From Synaphobranchus kaupii (lineage: Eukaryota > Chordata > Actinopteri > Anguilliformes > Synaphobranchidae), in the NCBI GenBank assembly GCA_029718625.1, contig CM056389.1, positions 20,493,381 to 20,557,380 of the forward strand: a stretch of 64,000 bases of DNA. Direction: 5' to 3'. Position numbers and translations under genes: made by a program. Positions 56,601-64,000 of this stretch are shown one piece after another (the first letter of the stretch is position 1; each line of letters starts with the position of its first letter). The notes beneath the pieces were generated by a model that searched no databases, was not told the DNA's origin, and saw nothing but the letters and a program-made list of their open reading frames with translations.

Positions 56601-57198
56601 TCTCTCCACCTTCTGCGCGAAGAACACTGAAAATGTTTTTAAAACAATATAACCGTTACATTGCAAGACACAAATTCGCCATTTCGTTAAACAAACTGAC
56701 CGGAATAATGATATTGCTATTTTTTTTAAAAATTATTTTAGTTTAGACATGAATTTTCATCATTATGAAATGGATATCCGTCTTAACTGAGTCACCTGGG
56801 AGACTTCCTGTAAGGGTGGATTTTGACATACTGAACTTACAAACAAATCTTCCTCCTTCTTTATTGGCCCCGCCCATAAAACACGTTTTTAAAACAAATT
56901 CTGAAATGTTTTGTAAGATGCAAGACAAACTTCAAACAAAATTTTTAAAAAATGCTTCCAAATGCAACACGACATGTCAAAACTTTTCACAAACTCAAAA
57001 AAAAAAGGAGGCATTTCCCCCCCCCCACAACATGTGCTCTTACCACCCAATGCTACGTGTCCAGCTCATAAATACATTAGGCCTACTGAAGATGCTACCG
57101 GTGACGGTGGGGCGGATCCTTTCCGTACCATTCTGAACAGCACTTAGCAAGGTGACCAGGACCAGCAGGAAGATGTTCTCCATCACATTCACTTCCAT
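50677..57198 (-). CDS. alox5ap: Arachidonate 5-lipoxygenase-activating protein (FLAP), five exons
   Basis: Exons on the minus strand are 57129-57198, 56545-56626, 53193-53263, 51916-51997 and 50677-50839, all with GT-AG borders and consistent phases, giving 155 residues (human FLAP has 161). FLAP is a MAPEG-family integral membrane protein of the nuclear envelope and ER that presents arachidonate to 5-lipoxygenase for leukotriene synthesis. Visible features are TM1 (IFLLVLVTLLSAVQNVFFAQ); the family signature (AFERVSCANRNCMDAYP, residues 43-59); TM2 (TFIAVMWCAGICLSQ); TM3 with the highly conserved VPAAFAGLMYLFVRQKYF and VGYMGQ; and TM4 (RVLFFLFLMCIIGVLSHLL). The C-terminus is TKAATALLLIP. The start codon has a perfect GCCATGG context; Met6 is an alternative. 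The exon-2 loop is six residues shorter than in human. Ser48 replaces the usual Tyr/Phe of the signature. Exon 2 ends in a tandem array of splice donors. medag copy 2 is its convergent neighbour. Confidence 0.95.
50975..51300. mobile_element. Foldback composite repeat, copy 5 (in alox5ap intron 4)
   Basis: Left GGTATTCCACAGGTAAAAAG, GATATCTTATTTCCAGGTAC and CATGGTTGGCTAAATGGCTC are mirrored by GAGCCATTTAGCCAACCATG, GTACCTGGAAATAAGATATC and TTACCTGTGGAATACC. The near-perfect palindrome is about 325 bp. Confidence 0.8.
51301..51551 (-). mobile_element. Tc1 terminal fragment (in alox5ap intron 4)
   Basis: The inverse of 38494-38760: AAGGCAAAGGGTGGCTACTT, then CAAACTTTTGACTGGTACTG at the end. 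It joins the palindrome at the same point as the other copy, so the Tc1 end and the palindrome move as one composite. Confidence 0.8.
52141..52274. repeat. 33-bp minisatellite made of MITE ends (alox5ap intron 3)
   Basis: Four units of CAGCATACACAGGGGGGCCC then CAGGACCGAAAAC. The last unit continues into CCGGTTTGAGAACCCCTGCC. The unit equals the terminus seen singly at 26818-26858 (GGTTCCCAAACTGGGTCCTG, GTGTATGCTG) read in reverse. Confidence 0.85.
52290..52965 (+). mobile_element. Decayed Tc1-like element with an inserted small palindrome
   Basis: Remnants of transposase-like sequence include GGAGGCAGTGTTATGATCTG, TGACCTTAACCCCATTGAAA and GTGTGCAACTTTTGTA near the right end. A 150-bp MITE (52549-52702) with ends GAGTATTCTGGGGGCAATTG and CAATTGCCCCCAGAATACTC sits in it. 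It lies in alox5ap intron 3. Confidence 0.7.
53331..53543. repeat. 37-bp minisatellite made of hAT MITE ends (alox5ap intron 2)
   Basis: About 5.5 units of GAGGCCTGGAGTTAAACCTG then CATACACACCGGCCCGC. The final partial unit runs into GGAGTTGCCCATCCCTG, the terminus of the hAT MITE family (compare 63230-63283). No left half of a MITE is present. Confidence 0.85.
53544..56049. other. alox5ap intron 2: SINE remnants and a dispersed repeat
   Basis: Positions 53735-53900 and 54640-54870 look like decayed tRNA-type SINEs (GGTTGTGGGTTTGAGTCCCA, TGTAAAGCACTCTGGTTTAG). Positions 54061-54359 are copy 2 of the 300-bp repeat at 26362-26665. An inverted pair (AAGGTGCAAATTC at 55811 and GAATTTGCGCCTTC at 55889) marks a small palindrome. 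No exon was recognised. Confidence 0.55.
56050..56440. repeat. Duplicated alox5ap intron 2 segment, copy 1
   Basis: Shares ACCAAGAAAGACAATATTAA, ATGATGTCTGGGCACTTTA, GTTAAAATAAAATGTTTTCG and GGGGGCTGAATACTTTTTCA with 59039-60530. The 3' part looks like a Tc1-type end. The match continues past that end into TAACTCACTTTGCAC, the exon 2 donor region. Confidence 0.75.
56420..56575 (-). repeat. alox5ap: 39-bp tandem repeat of the alox5ap exon 2 / intron 2 splice donor
   Basis: Four direct units: 56420-56458, 56459-56497, 56498-56536 and 56537-56575. On the minus strand each carries the coding end GCTTTTGAGCGGGTC, TGTGCAAA, and an identical donor GTGAGT. Only the unit at 56537-56575 joins the exon body. 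Because the frame meets TGA right after CAAAG, use of any of the three downstream donors would introduce a stop. The proximal unit encodes Val-Ser-Cys; the distal three encode Val-Tyr-Cys or Val-Tyr-Arg. Confidence 0.92.
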
Positions 57199-58110
57199 GG
57201 CGACTCGGACGATGCGGAGGGTATCAGTGTCTGCGGGACGGCGCAACGGCACATCAAATACCCTGTCGATTGAGGAAGTGAGTCTCTTTCACCACTCCTG
57301 TCACGCGTTTCCTTCCTCCTGCCCTCTATGACCACAGGGTCCTCTGCATGTTTCATAGGCTGCTTGTTTTATCTTTCATCTATATGTGCAAATTCTCTTT
57401 CTTTTTTTTTTTCGTTATTGAGGCCTCTGAAAGGTATTAGGAAATTTAAAAATGAACAGCTGCTTACTGTGCATAGAAATGTTGATGCTTTTGTATTCGC
57501 TGTATACAAAAGTATCAACTGTATGTGCACTTTAGGTGCAAATTTTCTGTTAGCAATTCATCTTATATTGGCTTGCATATTTGAATGGGGAAAAAAAACT
57601 TGCTGCTACAGGTAGTGTACGAGAAATGTAAATACCTGGAAAAATGAGAACAACAAGTAGCCTACTGTATATATGCAAAGCAGACAGCTACCCTGCAAGA
57701 AAATAACATCCCAGCATGCACATGGTCAACTATAATAAAAGTGCTGTTACCTTTATTTATCCTCCTAAGACCCGGCAATTAATTTTTGTCCCCTGTAGGG
57801 GACACAAGTCTCTGTCTTAATATCAAGAACCATAGATTCTAATCTGCTGAAACCTACACTAAAAGGGACATTCATCCATCCATCCATCCATTATCTAACT
57901 CGCATATGCTGGAGCCTATCCCAGCATGCATTGGGCGAGAGGCAGGAATACACCCTGGACAGGTCACCAGTCCATCACAGAAGGGACATTCAATGAAAAT
58001 AAAATAAATTATTTTGAAAATATGTTCACTGTGACATGCTTTTGCATTCAAAGACACTTGTATTATATTAAAAAATGAAAATACCTAAACCTGTTTTTTG
58101 TTTTTTTTTA
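57199..58110. other. Upstream flank of alox5ap
   Basis: Probable 5' UTR and promoter region on the minus strand; no clear TATA box was assigned. Positions 57872-57985 contain CATCCATCCATCCATCCATT, then GGAGCCTATCCCAGCATGCA and CACCCTGGACAGGTCACCAG, a common teleost LINE-derived repeat. Confidence 0.5.
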
Positions 58111-59022
58111 GTGATGGGAATTATGGCTCTTTTAAGGGAACCGGATCTTATGTCTCCGTTCGTTTCCGAGAGCCATTCAAAAGAACGGCTCTTCGTTCTT
58201 TTTGCGTGTATGTGTGCATGCATGCATGTGTGAGAGGGGGGCACTTTACGACTACGAATGGCAGGATTACACTAGCCTACTAAATCTAATAATGCACATA
58301 CTTGTCGCCAAATGTCTGGCAGAGGACTGTAAACATCTGCCCATTAGCAGAAGACATAAATAACACGTGAACATATATGATACTCTACCTACATATCTTT
58401 TTTTTTGTGTTCATATTTACGTTCACTTCATTACGGTTTTCTACTGCCCCCGCACACACGCACTTAAATTAGAATATAATAATAATTAGAAATGGATTAG
58501 AAATTGATTAAATGTAATATAGGCTATATAGCCTAATGTATATTTTCCCACTCACTTTACAAGACGTACGACTTCCTGTCGATATATTATGCAAGGCTGT
58601 GGAAGTTGAGCGATAGAGAGACGACGAATAATTTGCGAGTTGAAGAGCTAATGCAAACTCTCCCTTTATTTTGAAAGCAACACAAGTATCAAAACAACAC
58701 ATTCGACAACGTCATCCCCCAGTAGGGGTGCATGGGAAATGTATTTAAACCTACCAACGGAGTTTGTGAACTTCGCTCTGTATTTTTTAACAGCGACAGT
58801 TAACGTGACTAAAATCTTATAGGCTATGGAAATGTACTCTAATATAAAATATAATATACCAAAAACATGGTCGCGTTTTATGAAATATTTTTGATGGGAA
58901 ACACTCTAGGGAAAACTTGGCAAAAAAGAACGGCTCAGATACCTACGAGACTCGGTTCCCTTCGTTCCTACCAAAGAGCCGTTCAAAAGAATCGGATCGT
59001 TCATGAACGACACATCACTATT
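58111..59022. mobile_element. hAT-like non-autonomous element, about 0.9 kb
   Basis: Ends TAGTGATGGGAATTATGGCT and GAACGACACATCACTA, with flanking runs of T on both sides compatible with an 8-bp duplication. Subterminal GAGCCATTCAAAAGAACGGC and GAGCCGTTCAAAAGAATCGG are inverse-related. The interior has no transposase I recognise. Confidence 0.65.
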
Positions 59023-59030
59023 TTTTTTGG

Positions 59031-60530
59031 CCAGGTCTCTTACCAAGAAAGACAATATTAACACACATTTTAAAAGAAAATATTGTTTAACATCCTTAAA
59101 TATTGTTTAACATGGCTTCTGATACCATAGCTATGCTGATGATACTCAACTCTTCCTCTCTTTCCCTCCCTCTACCCCACAGGTTAAGGAGAGGATATCT
59201 GCTTGTCTGACTGACATCTCTGAGTGGATGGCTACCCATCACCTGAAGCTCAACCTTGACAAGACAGAGCTCCTCTTCATGCCGTACAAGACCTCCCCAC
59301 TACATGACCTCTCCATCACCGTTGACGGGACCGTGGTGGCTGCCTCCCGCTCTACAAGGAACCTGGGGGTGGTCCTGGACGACCGACTTCAAAGAGCACA
59401 TCAGGGCGACTGCTCGGTCCTGCAGGTTCCTCCTGTACAACATCAGGAGGATTCGACCGTACCTGACCACCTACTCCACCCAGCTTCTTGTCCAGACCAT
59501 GGTCACCTCACATCTGGACTACTGCAACTCCCTGCTCGCAAGCCTACCAGCCTGCGCCATTCTGCCTCTTCAACTGATCCAGAATGCAGCTGCCCGGCTT
59601 GTATTCAACCTCCCAAAATTTTCCCATGTAACCCCCCTGCTGAGGTCACTCCAATGGCTGCCAGTTGCAGCCAGGATCAGGTTCAAAGTTCTGACCCTGG
59701 TCTACACTGCAGCCAATAGGACAGGCCCCGCCTACCTGCAGGACTTCATCCAGAACTATGTTCCTGCTCGACCACTTCACTCTTCTACAGCAGGGCGACT
59801 CGCACTCCCCCCCCCCCTCCGTGTCAACGGCTCTCGCTCGTACCGACTGCGGAGCTTTTCCACCCTAGCTCCTCAGTGGTGGAATGAACTTCCCATTCCC
59901 CTACGTTCTACTCCAACCCTGCCTGCGTTCCGTCGAGGCCTGAAGACACACCTCTTCAGACTCCACCTTGACTGATATTCTAACCTAGGACCTCATGGTA
60001 CTAGTTCCCTGTGTTTTCCTGTCTGTTTGTTATAGTTTATAATAGAATTTAGAATAGAAGTGTAGTATAGCTGATTTACCCACAGTCAACGTTCATTACT
60101 AGGGATAGCTGCTACATTATGGGAAGGATGTGCTTTGTCTTGTCTGTTCTGTAGTGATCTTGATGATGTCTCTGTATGCACTTATTGTACGTCGCTTTGG
60201 ATAAAAGCATCTGCTAAATGAATGTAATGTAATGTTAAATACAATCTAAACATGATGTCTGGGCACTTTATGATGTGCAATTTTGAACAGAGTTTTGCCG
60301 GTATGGCTGTTAAAGTACAATGAAGCTGCGTTAAAATAAAATGTTTTCGGTATAATAATTTGGAACAAATTGTAGATTTTACTTTTCACATTGACATTGT
60401 AGAGTTGTTTGTGTTGAATACCAGTAAAAAAGCCTGATCAATAGATTTTTATCAAATGTTCGTATGAAAAAGTCTAAGGGGGCTGAATACTTTTTCAAAC
60501 AACTGTAAGTAACTCACTTTGCACAGTCAG
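59031..60530. repeat. Duplicated alox5ap intron 2 segment, copy 2, split by an L2 LINE
   Basis: Positions 59039-59104 and 60237-60530 match 56050-56440 in the same orientation. It ends in TAACTCACTTTGCACAG, which is the first part of the exon 2 donor repeat. The copy therefore came from the alox5ap intron 2/exon 2 border and now lies upstream of the gene. Confidence 0.75.
59105..60236 (+). mobile_element. L2-type LINE, 5'-truncated, with intact 3' end
   Basis: The reverse transcriptase part starts at the catalytic motif YADDTQLF (about 59133) and runs through MATHHLKLNLDKTELLFMP and RNLGVVLDD. After a small deletion near 59388 it shifts frame into FKEHIRATARSCRFLLYNIR, LDYCNSLLASLPACAILPLQ and WWNELPIPLRSTPTLPAFRR, ending LKTHLFRLHLD-stop at 59975. 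The 3' end GTCGCTTTGGATAAAAGCAT and CTGCTAAATGAATGTAATG is the classic teleost L2 tail. Confidence 0.92.
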
Positions 60531-60539
60531 CCAGGTCTC

Positions 60540-60859
60540 AGGAGTTTATTGCGGTCAGGAATGGCTGAGAGAACATGGAGAGAACTGTTCAGCAGCAGAC
60601 AGGAAAGCTCTCCAGCGGGTCATAACCACATCACAGAAAATAATCAGACTCCCCCTGCCCTCACTGGAAGACATATTCAGAACACGCTGCCTCCGCAGAG
60701 CCAATAACATCCTGAAGGACACAACTCACCCATTCCAACACCTCTTTTCTCTGCTCCCATCAGGAAGGTGCTACAAGGCCTTAAAAGGCACGCACTCCCA
60801 GGCTCAAAAACAGTTTCTACCCGAGAGCCATCATTGAACTGAAGTCTGCCCCCCCTCCC

Positions 60860-60935
<76 letters not shown>

Positions 60936-61124
60936 CACCACACATCACAAGACTGAAAACACTAAAAGTGTTAACACCGCACACCACAGGACTATGATGT
61001 GAAGCGATGGGGATTGTGCAATAATTGTGGACTGTGCAATATAGCCTAAAAACTGGGGAAAACGTGCAATACTTTCTTATTCTAAAAAGTGTCTTTTAAA
61101 CCTTATTGTGTCTTTTAAACCTTA
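60540..61124 (+). mobile_element. LINE C-terminal fragment and 3' UTR, split by Tc1
   Basis: A plus-strand frame encodes DRKALQRVITTSQKIIRLPL, SLEDIFRTRCLRRANNILKD and THPFQHLFSLLPSGRCYKAL, a common non-LTR retrotransposon C-terminus in fish. A (CA)n tract of about 75 bp at 60861-60933 follows. The 3' tail resumes after the Tc1 at 62737-62870 (AATGACAATGAAGGTTATCT with a TTATC repeat). Confidence 0.75.
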
Positions 61125-62734
61125 CAGTCAAGCCGGAAAGTCTGCACACTCCTTTCACCTTCTCCACGTTTTATTACGTTACAGACTTATACTACAATAG
61201 ATTGAGTTCATTTTTTGTCTCAAACATCTACACACAATAGCCAATAATGACAAAGTGAAAACAGGTTTTTAGAAAATATGCAATTTTATTTTACTGACAA
61301 AAATAGGTTATTTAGGGGTTACATATCTGTACACACCCTTAGCCTAATACTTGGTTGCTGCACCTTTGGCAGCGATTACAGCTTCAAGGCGTCTTGGGAA
61401 AGAAGCTACGAGCACACTTGTTTCTGGACATTTTTGCCCATTCCTCTTGGAATATCCTTGCAAGCTCCATCAGGTTGGATGGGGAGCGTCGGTACACAGC
61501 CATTTTCAGCACTTTCCACAGATGTTCAATTGGATTCAGGTCTGGGCTCTGGCTGGGCCACTCAAGGACATGCAGACTTTCTCCGAAGCCACTCCTTTGT
61601 TCTCTTGGCTGTGTGCTTCGGGTCGTTGTCATGTTGGAAGGTAAACCTTCGCCCCAGTCTGAGGTCCAGAGCGCTCTGGAGCAGGTTTTCTTCAAGGATC
61701 TCGGTGTACTTAGCTGCATTCATCTTTCCCTCTATCAGGACTAGTCGCCCCGTTCCCGCTGCTGAAAAACATCCCCACATCATGATGCTGCCACCGCCAT
61801 GCTTCACTGTAGGGATGGTATTAGCCAGGTGATGAGCGGTGCCTGTTTTCCTCCAGACGTGACGCTTGGTATTCAGGCCAAAAAGTTCAATTTTGGTTTC
61901 ATCAGACCAGAGAATCTTGATTCTCATGGTTTGAGAGTCCTCTAGGTGCCTTCTGGCAAACTCCAAGCGGGCTGTGATGTGCCTTTTACTAAGGAGGGGC
62001 TTCCGTCTGGCCACTCTACCATAAAGGCTTGATTGGTGGAGTGCTGCTTGGATGGTTGATCTTCTGAAAGGTTCTCCCATCTCCACAAGGATACGCTGGA
62101 GCTCTGTCAGAGTGACCCTCGGGTTCCTGCTCACCTCCCTGGCCAAGGCCTCTCTTCCCCGATTGCTCAGTTTGGCCGGGCGGCCAGGTCTAGGAAGATT
62201 CTTGGTGGTTCCAAACTTCTTCCATTTACGAATGATGGTGGCCACTGTGCTCTTTGGGACCTGTAAAGCTGCAGAGATTTTTCCGTACCCTTCTCCAGAT
62301 CTATGCCTTGACACAATCCTGTTTCTGAGGTCGGCAGATAATTCCTTTGACCCCATGACTTGGAGTTTGCTCTGACATGCACTGTTAACTGTGGGACCTT
62401 ATATAGGCAGGTGTTGGCAATCCCCAATCATGTACAAACAATTGAATTTATCACAGGTGGACTCCAATTAAGTTGTAGAAACATCTCAAGCAGTATCCGT
62501 GGAAACAAAATGCACCTCAGCTCACTTTTGGGTGTCATATCAAATGATATTTTACATTTTGATTTTTAATAAATTAGCACAAATGTCTAAAAACCTGTTT
62601 TCACTTTGTCATTATGGGCTATTTTGTGTAGAATTTCGAGACAAAAAATGAACTCAATCTATTGTAGAATATGTCTGTAACGTAATAAAAGGTGGAGAAG
62701 GTGAAAGGAGTGTGCAGACTTTCCGGCTTGACTG
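61125..62734 (-). mobile_element. Tc1 transposon, nearly intact
   Basis: A 1610-bp element with ends CAGTCAAGCCGGAAAGTCTG and CAGACTTTCCGGCTTGACTG, bordered by TA at 61123-61124 and 62735-62736. The inverted repeats extend about 100 bp or more (CTTTCACCTTCTCCACG, GTAATAAAACGTGG-type). It inserted into the 3' UTR of the LINE at 60540-62870. Confidence 0.95.
61344..62356 (-). pseudogene. Tc1 transposase with two frameshifts
   Basis: Starts MGSKELSADLRNRIVSRHRS. The first helix-turn-helix (GKISAALQVPKSTVATIIRK), the GRPAKLSNRG linker and the second helix-turn-helix are intact. Catalytic residues are Asp in LWSDETKI, Asp in FQHDNDPKH and Glu in DLNPIEHLW (DD34E). The frame shifts at about 61579, after EWLRRK, and again near 61395, before the C-terminus AVIAAKGAATKY. 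All key residues are present, so decay is recent. Confidence 0.92.
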
Positions 62735-62736
62735 TA

Positions 62737-62870
62737 TCTGATATCTGTTTTTAGTCTGTCACATGTGTGAAACCGTTTCTTATTCAGGACTGCACAGCAA
62801 ATTTCGTTGTACAATTGTGTGCAATGACAATGAAGGTTATCTTATCTTCTCTTATCTTATCTTAGAAGAG
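62737..62870 (+). mobile_element. LINE 3' tail, continuation beyond the Tc1
   Basis: ACTGCACAGCAAATTTCGTT, GTGCAATGACAATGAAGG and a TTATC/TCTTATC microsatellite tail. This completes the LINE that starts at 60540. Confidence 0.7.
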
Positions 62871-62971
62871 ACGTCCAAACGGCAGCTTCAGTCAGTCACC
62901 AGGACATCTGGACAGGCTGATTTTTTTCTAAGGTTATCTAAAATGTGATGTTCTTTTATGAGATAGTCTGG

Positions 62972-63283
62972 AAGTGCAACTCCAGGCCTCGCTGGCTAGT
63001 GTATGTGCAGGTTTTTGCTGCCGCCAGTTGCCAGTTATTTAATTAGTCCACTCATTTACATGATCTGATATTTTAGCTACATTCTGCAATATGAACAGCA
63101 GCTGATGAATGTCCCTGTGCCTGTATGCATGTATTGTAGTGTTTTATTGTGGTATGATTTACGAGTGAATAGGTGTTAGTGTATATGACTAATTAGCTGA
63201 TTGAGCCAGGGTGACTGGTGGCAGAAGAAGCCTGCATGCACACCGGCCCGCGAGGCCTGGAGTTGCCCATCCCTGTTCTGGAA
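62972..63283. mobile_element. hAT-type MITE
   Basis: The same family as 5135-5443 and 22332-22640: GCAACTCCAGGCCTC at the left, TGAACAGCAGCTGATGAATG inside, and GGAGTTGCCCATCCCTG at the right. The left end is eroded. Its right end (CACCGGCCCGCGAGGCCTGG) is the sequence amplified in the minisatellite at 53331. Confidence 0.75.
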
Positions 63284-63504
63284 CGTGGATAGAGATGGCA
63301 TTCTCGATTACATGCATCAAATAAGCATGAATTAATTCACCTTCGCATGGAAAAATGTTGAGTTCCAGACCCGCTGACAGGCTCTATAATAACCGCATAC
63401 AAGGCCACGTGTGAGGTCCAAGGTCAAATGACTTTAAATTGTTTATTTTTTGTTGCCTACCCGTAAGGCTGGTGGTTCTCAAACGCAGTCCTGAAAGTTT
63501 AAAA

Positions 63505-63732
63505 AGTTTAAAAATTTCTGCCTGAACGTTTCGAGTACAAGTATTAACATGCACAGTATACAATGTATCTGAAATTGCGGTTTGCATCGAGACATTAATC
63601 AATTTGTAAGTAATATGTAGCCAAATCAGCAACATTAGATTAAAACACAAAGATCAATTTCCGGGGCAAAGAGGAGAGGAGGCGGTAGTGGAGCATAGGA
63701 GGGCGCGTTTTTCAAGAATTTGAACGCACCCT
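63505..63732. mobile_element. Partial GGGTGCRTCCCAATA MITE
   Basis: Matches the interior and right end of 21952-22260 (GCCTGAACGTTTCGAGTACA, GCGGTTTGCATCGAGACATT, AATTTCCGGGGC) and ends GAACGCACCC. The left terminus is missing. Confidence 0.75.
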
Positions 63733-64000
63733 AACAGTCTCGTGTTCACGTTATGGTTATTGTGCTATATTGCAAACAATTGCATAAAAAAGGTAAATCG
63801 AGGTGAGGTGAATCAATAGGCTCCTAATTGGGTTTGTTGTATGTGTTTAAGTTCTTTCATAATTTTTTTCCTTAATCATATTGACACAATGCAGGTTTGG
63901 CTTGTTATCAGTGCTTTGTCTTTGAATTCTTCATTATCGACCACATTGTTAGTTTTAGTGACCGTGTGTCCACACTTTCACAGCCTATTTTTTTCACCTC
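63733..64000. other. No gene recognised
   Basis: AT-rich sequence to the end of the window. No coding frame or repeat was recognised. Confidence 0.5.

Noticed and set aside
60677..60928. Cys/Val repeat protein
   Set aside because: Translation of a (CA)n microsatellite.

Overview
The window is eukaryotic and almost certainly from a ray-finned fish. It has split genes with GT-AG introns, a vertebrate eicosanoid gene, and a dense teleost-type repeat load: Tc1 DNA transposons of several subfamilies (one Sleeping-Beauty-like), L2/CR1-type LINEs, a 5S-rRNA-derived Deu-SINE, tRNA-derived SINEs, hAT-type MITEs with 8-bp target duplications, and a Penelope-like element. There are no operons and no bacterial features. 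Protein-coding sequence of the host makes up only about 2 kb of the 64 kb.

Three host genes can be read exon by exon. (1) alox5ap (5-lipoxygenase-activating protein, FLAP) is on the minus strand, with five exons from 57198 down to 50677 and a complete 155-residue frame. (2, 3) Two tandem copies of a MEDAG-like gene are on the plus strand: copy 1 at 29749-31232 (213 residues) and copy 2 at 41708-44780 (211 residues). Each has five exons with matching phases. In human, MEDAG lies next to ALOX5AP, so synteny supports the call. The two genes are convergent (medag -> <- alox5ap).

The gene duplication is part of a larger direct duplication. Unit 1 (about 28870-32345) runs from upstream of medag copy 1 through its 3' flank and ends in a decayed tail of alox5ap exon 5 (32196-32325). 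Unit 2 (about 37085-50890) holds medag copy 2 and the live alox5ap exon 5, and has been swollen by insertions: a Tc1 element in intron 3, a roughly 4.3-kb block in the 3' flank that includes a Penelope-like element, and a LINE fragment.

Layout. 1-10.9 kb: minisatellites, an internally deleted Tc1, hAT MITEs and unassigned sequence. 10.9-15.2 kb: a 4.3-kb foldback element with roughly 1.95-kb inverted arms. 15.2-28.9 kb: small DNA elements, a broken Sleeping-Beauty-like Tc1, a duplicated 0.7-kb segment, nested MITEs, SINEs and an L2 fragment. 28.9-51 kb: the medag duplication and its insertions. 50.7-57.2 kb: alox5ap, whose introns contain three separate minisatellites, one of which replicates the exon-2 splice donor. 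57.2-64 kb: upstream flank with a hAT-like element, an L2 LINE, and another LINE split by a nearly intact Tc1.

The most interesting signals are the four tandem copies of the alox5ap exon-2 5' splice site; the Tc1 whose inverted repeat ends 17 bp from a medag exon and appears to supply its branch point; the Penelope-like element with a hammerhead-ribozyme-like motif; and two minisatellites that are amplified MITE ends. Family calls rest on remembered motifs and alignments made by eye; no database search was possible.
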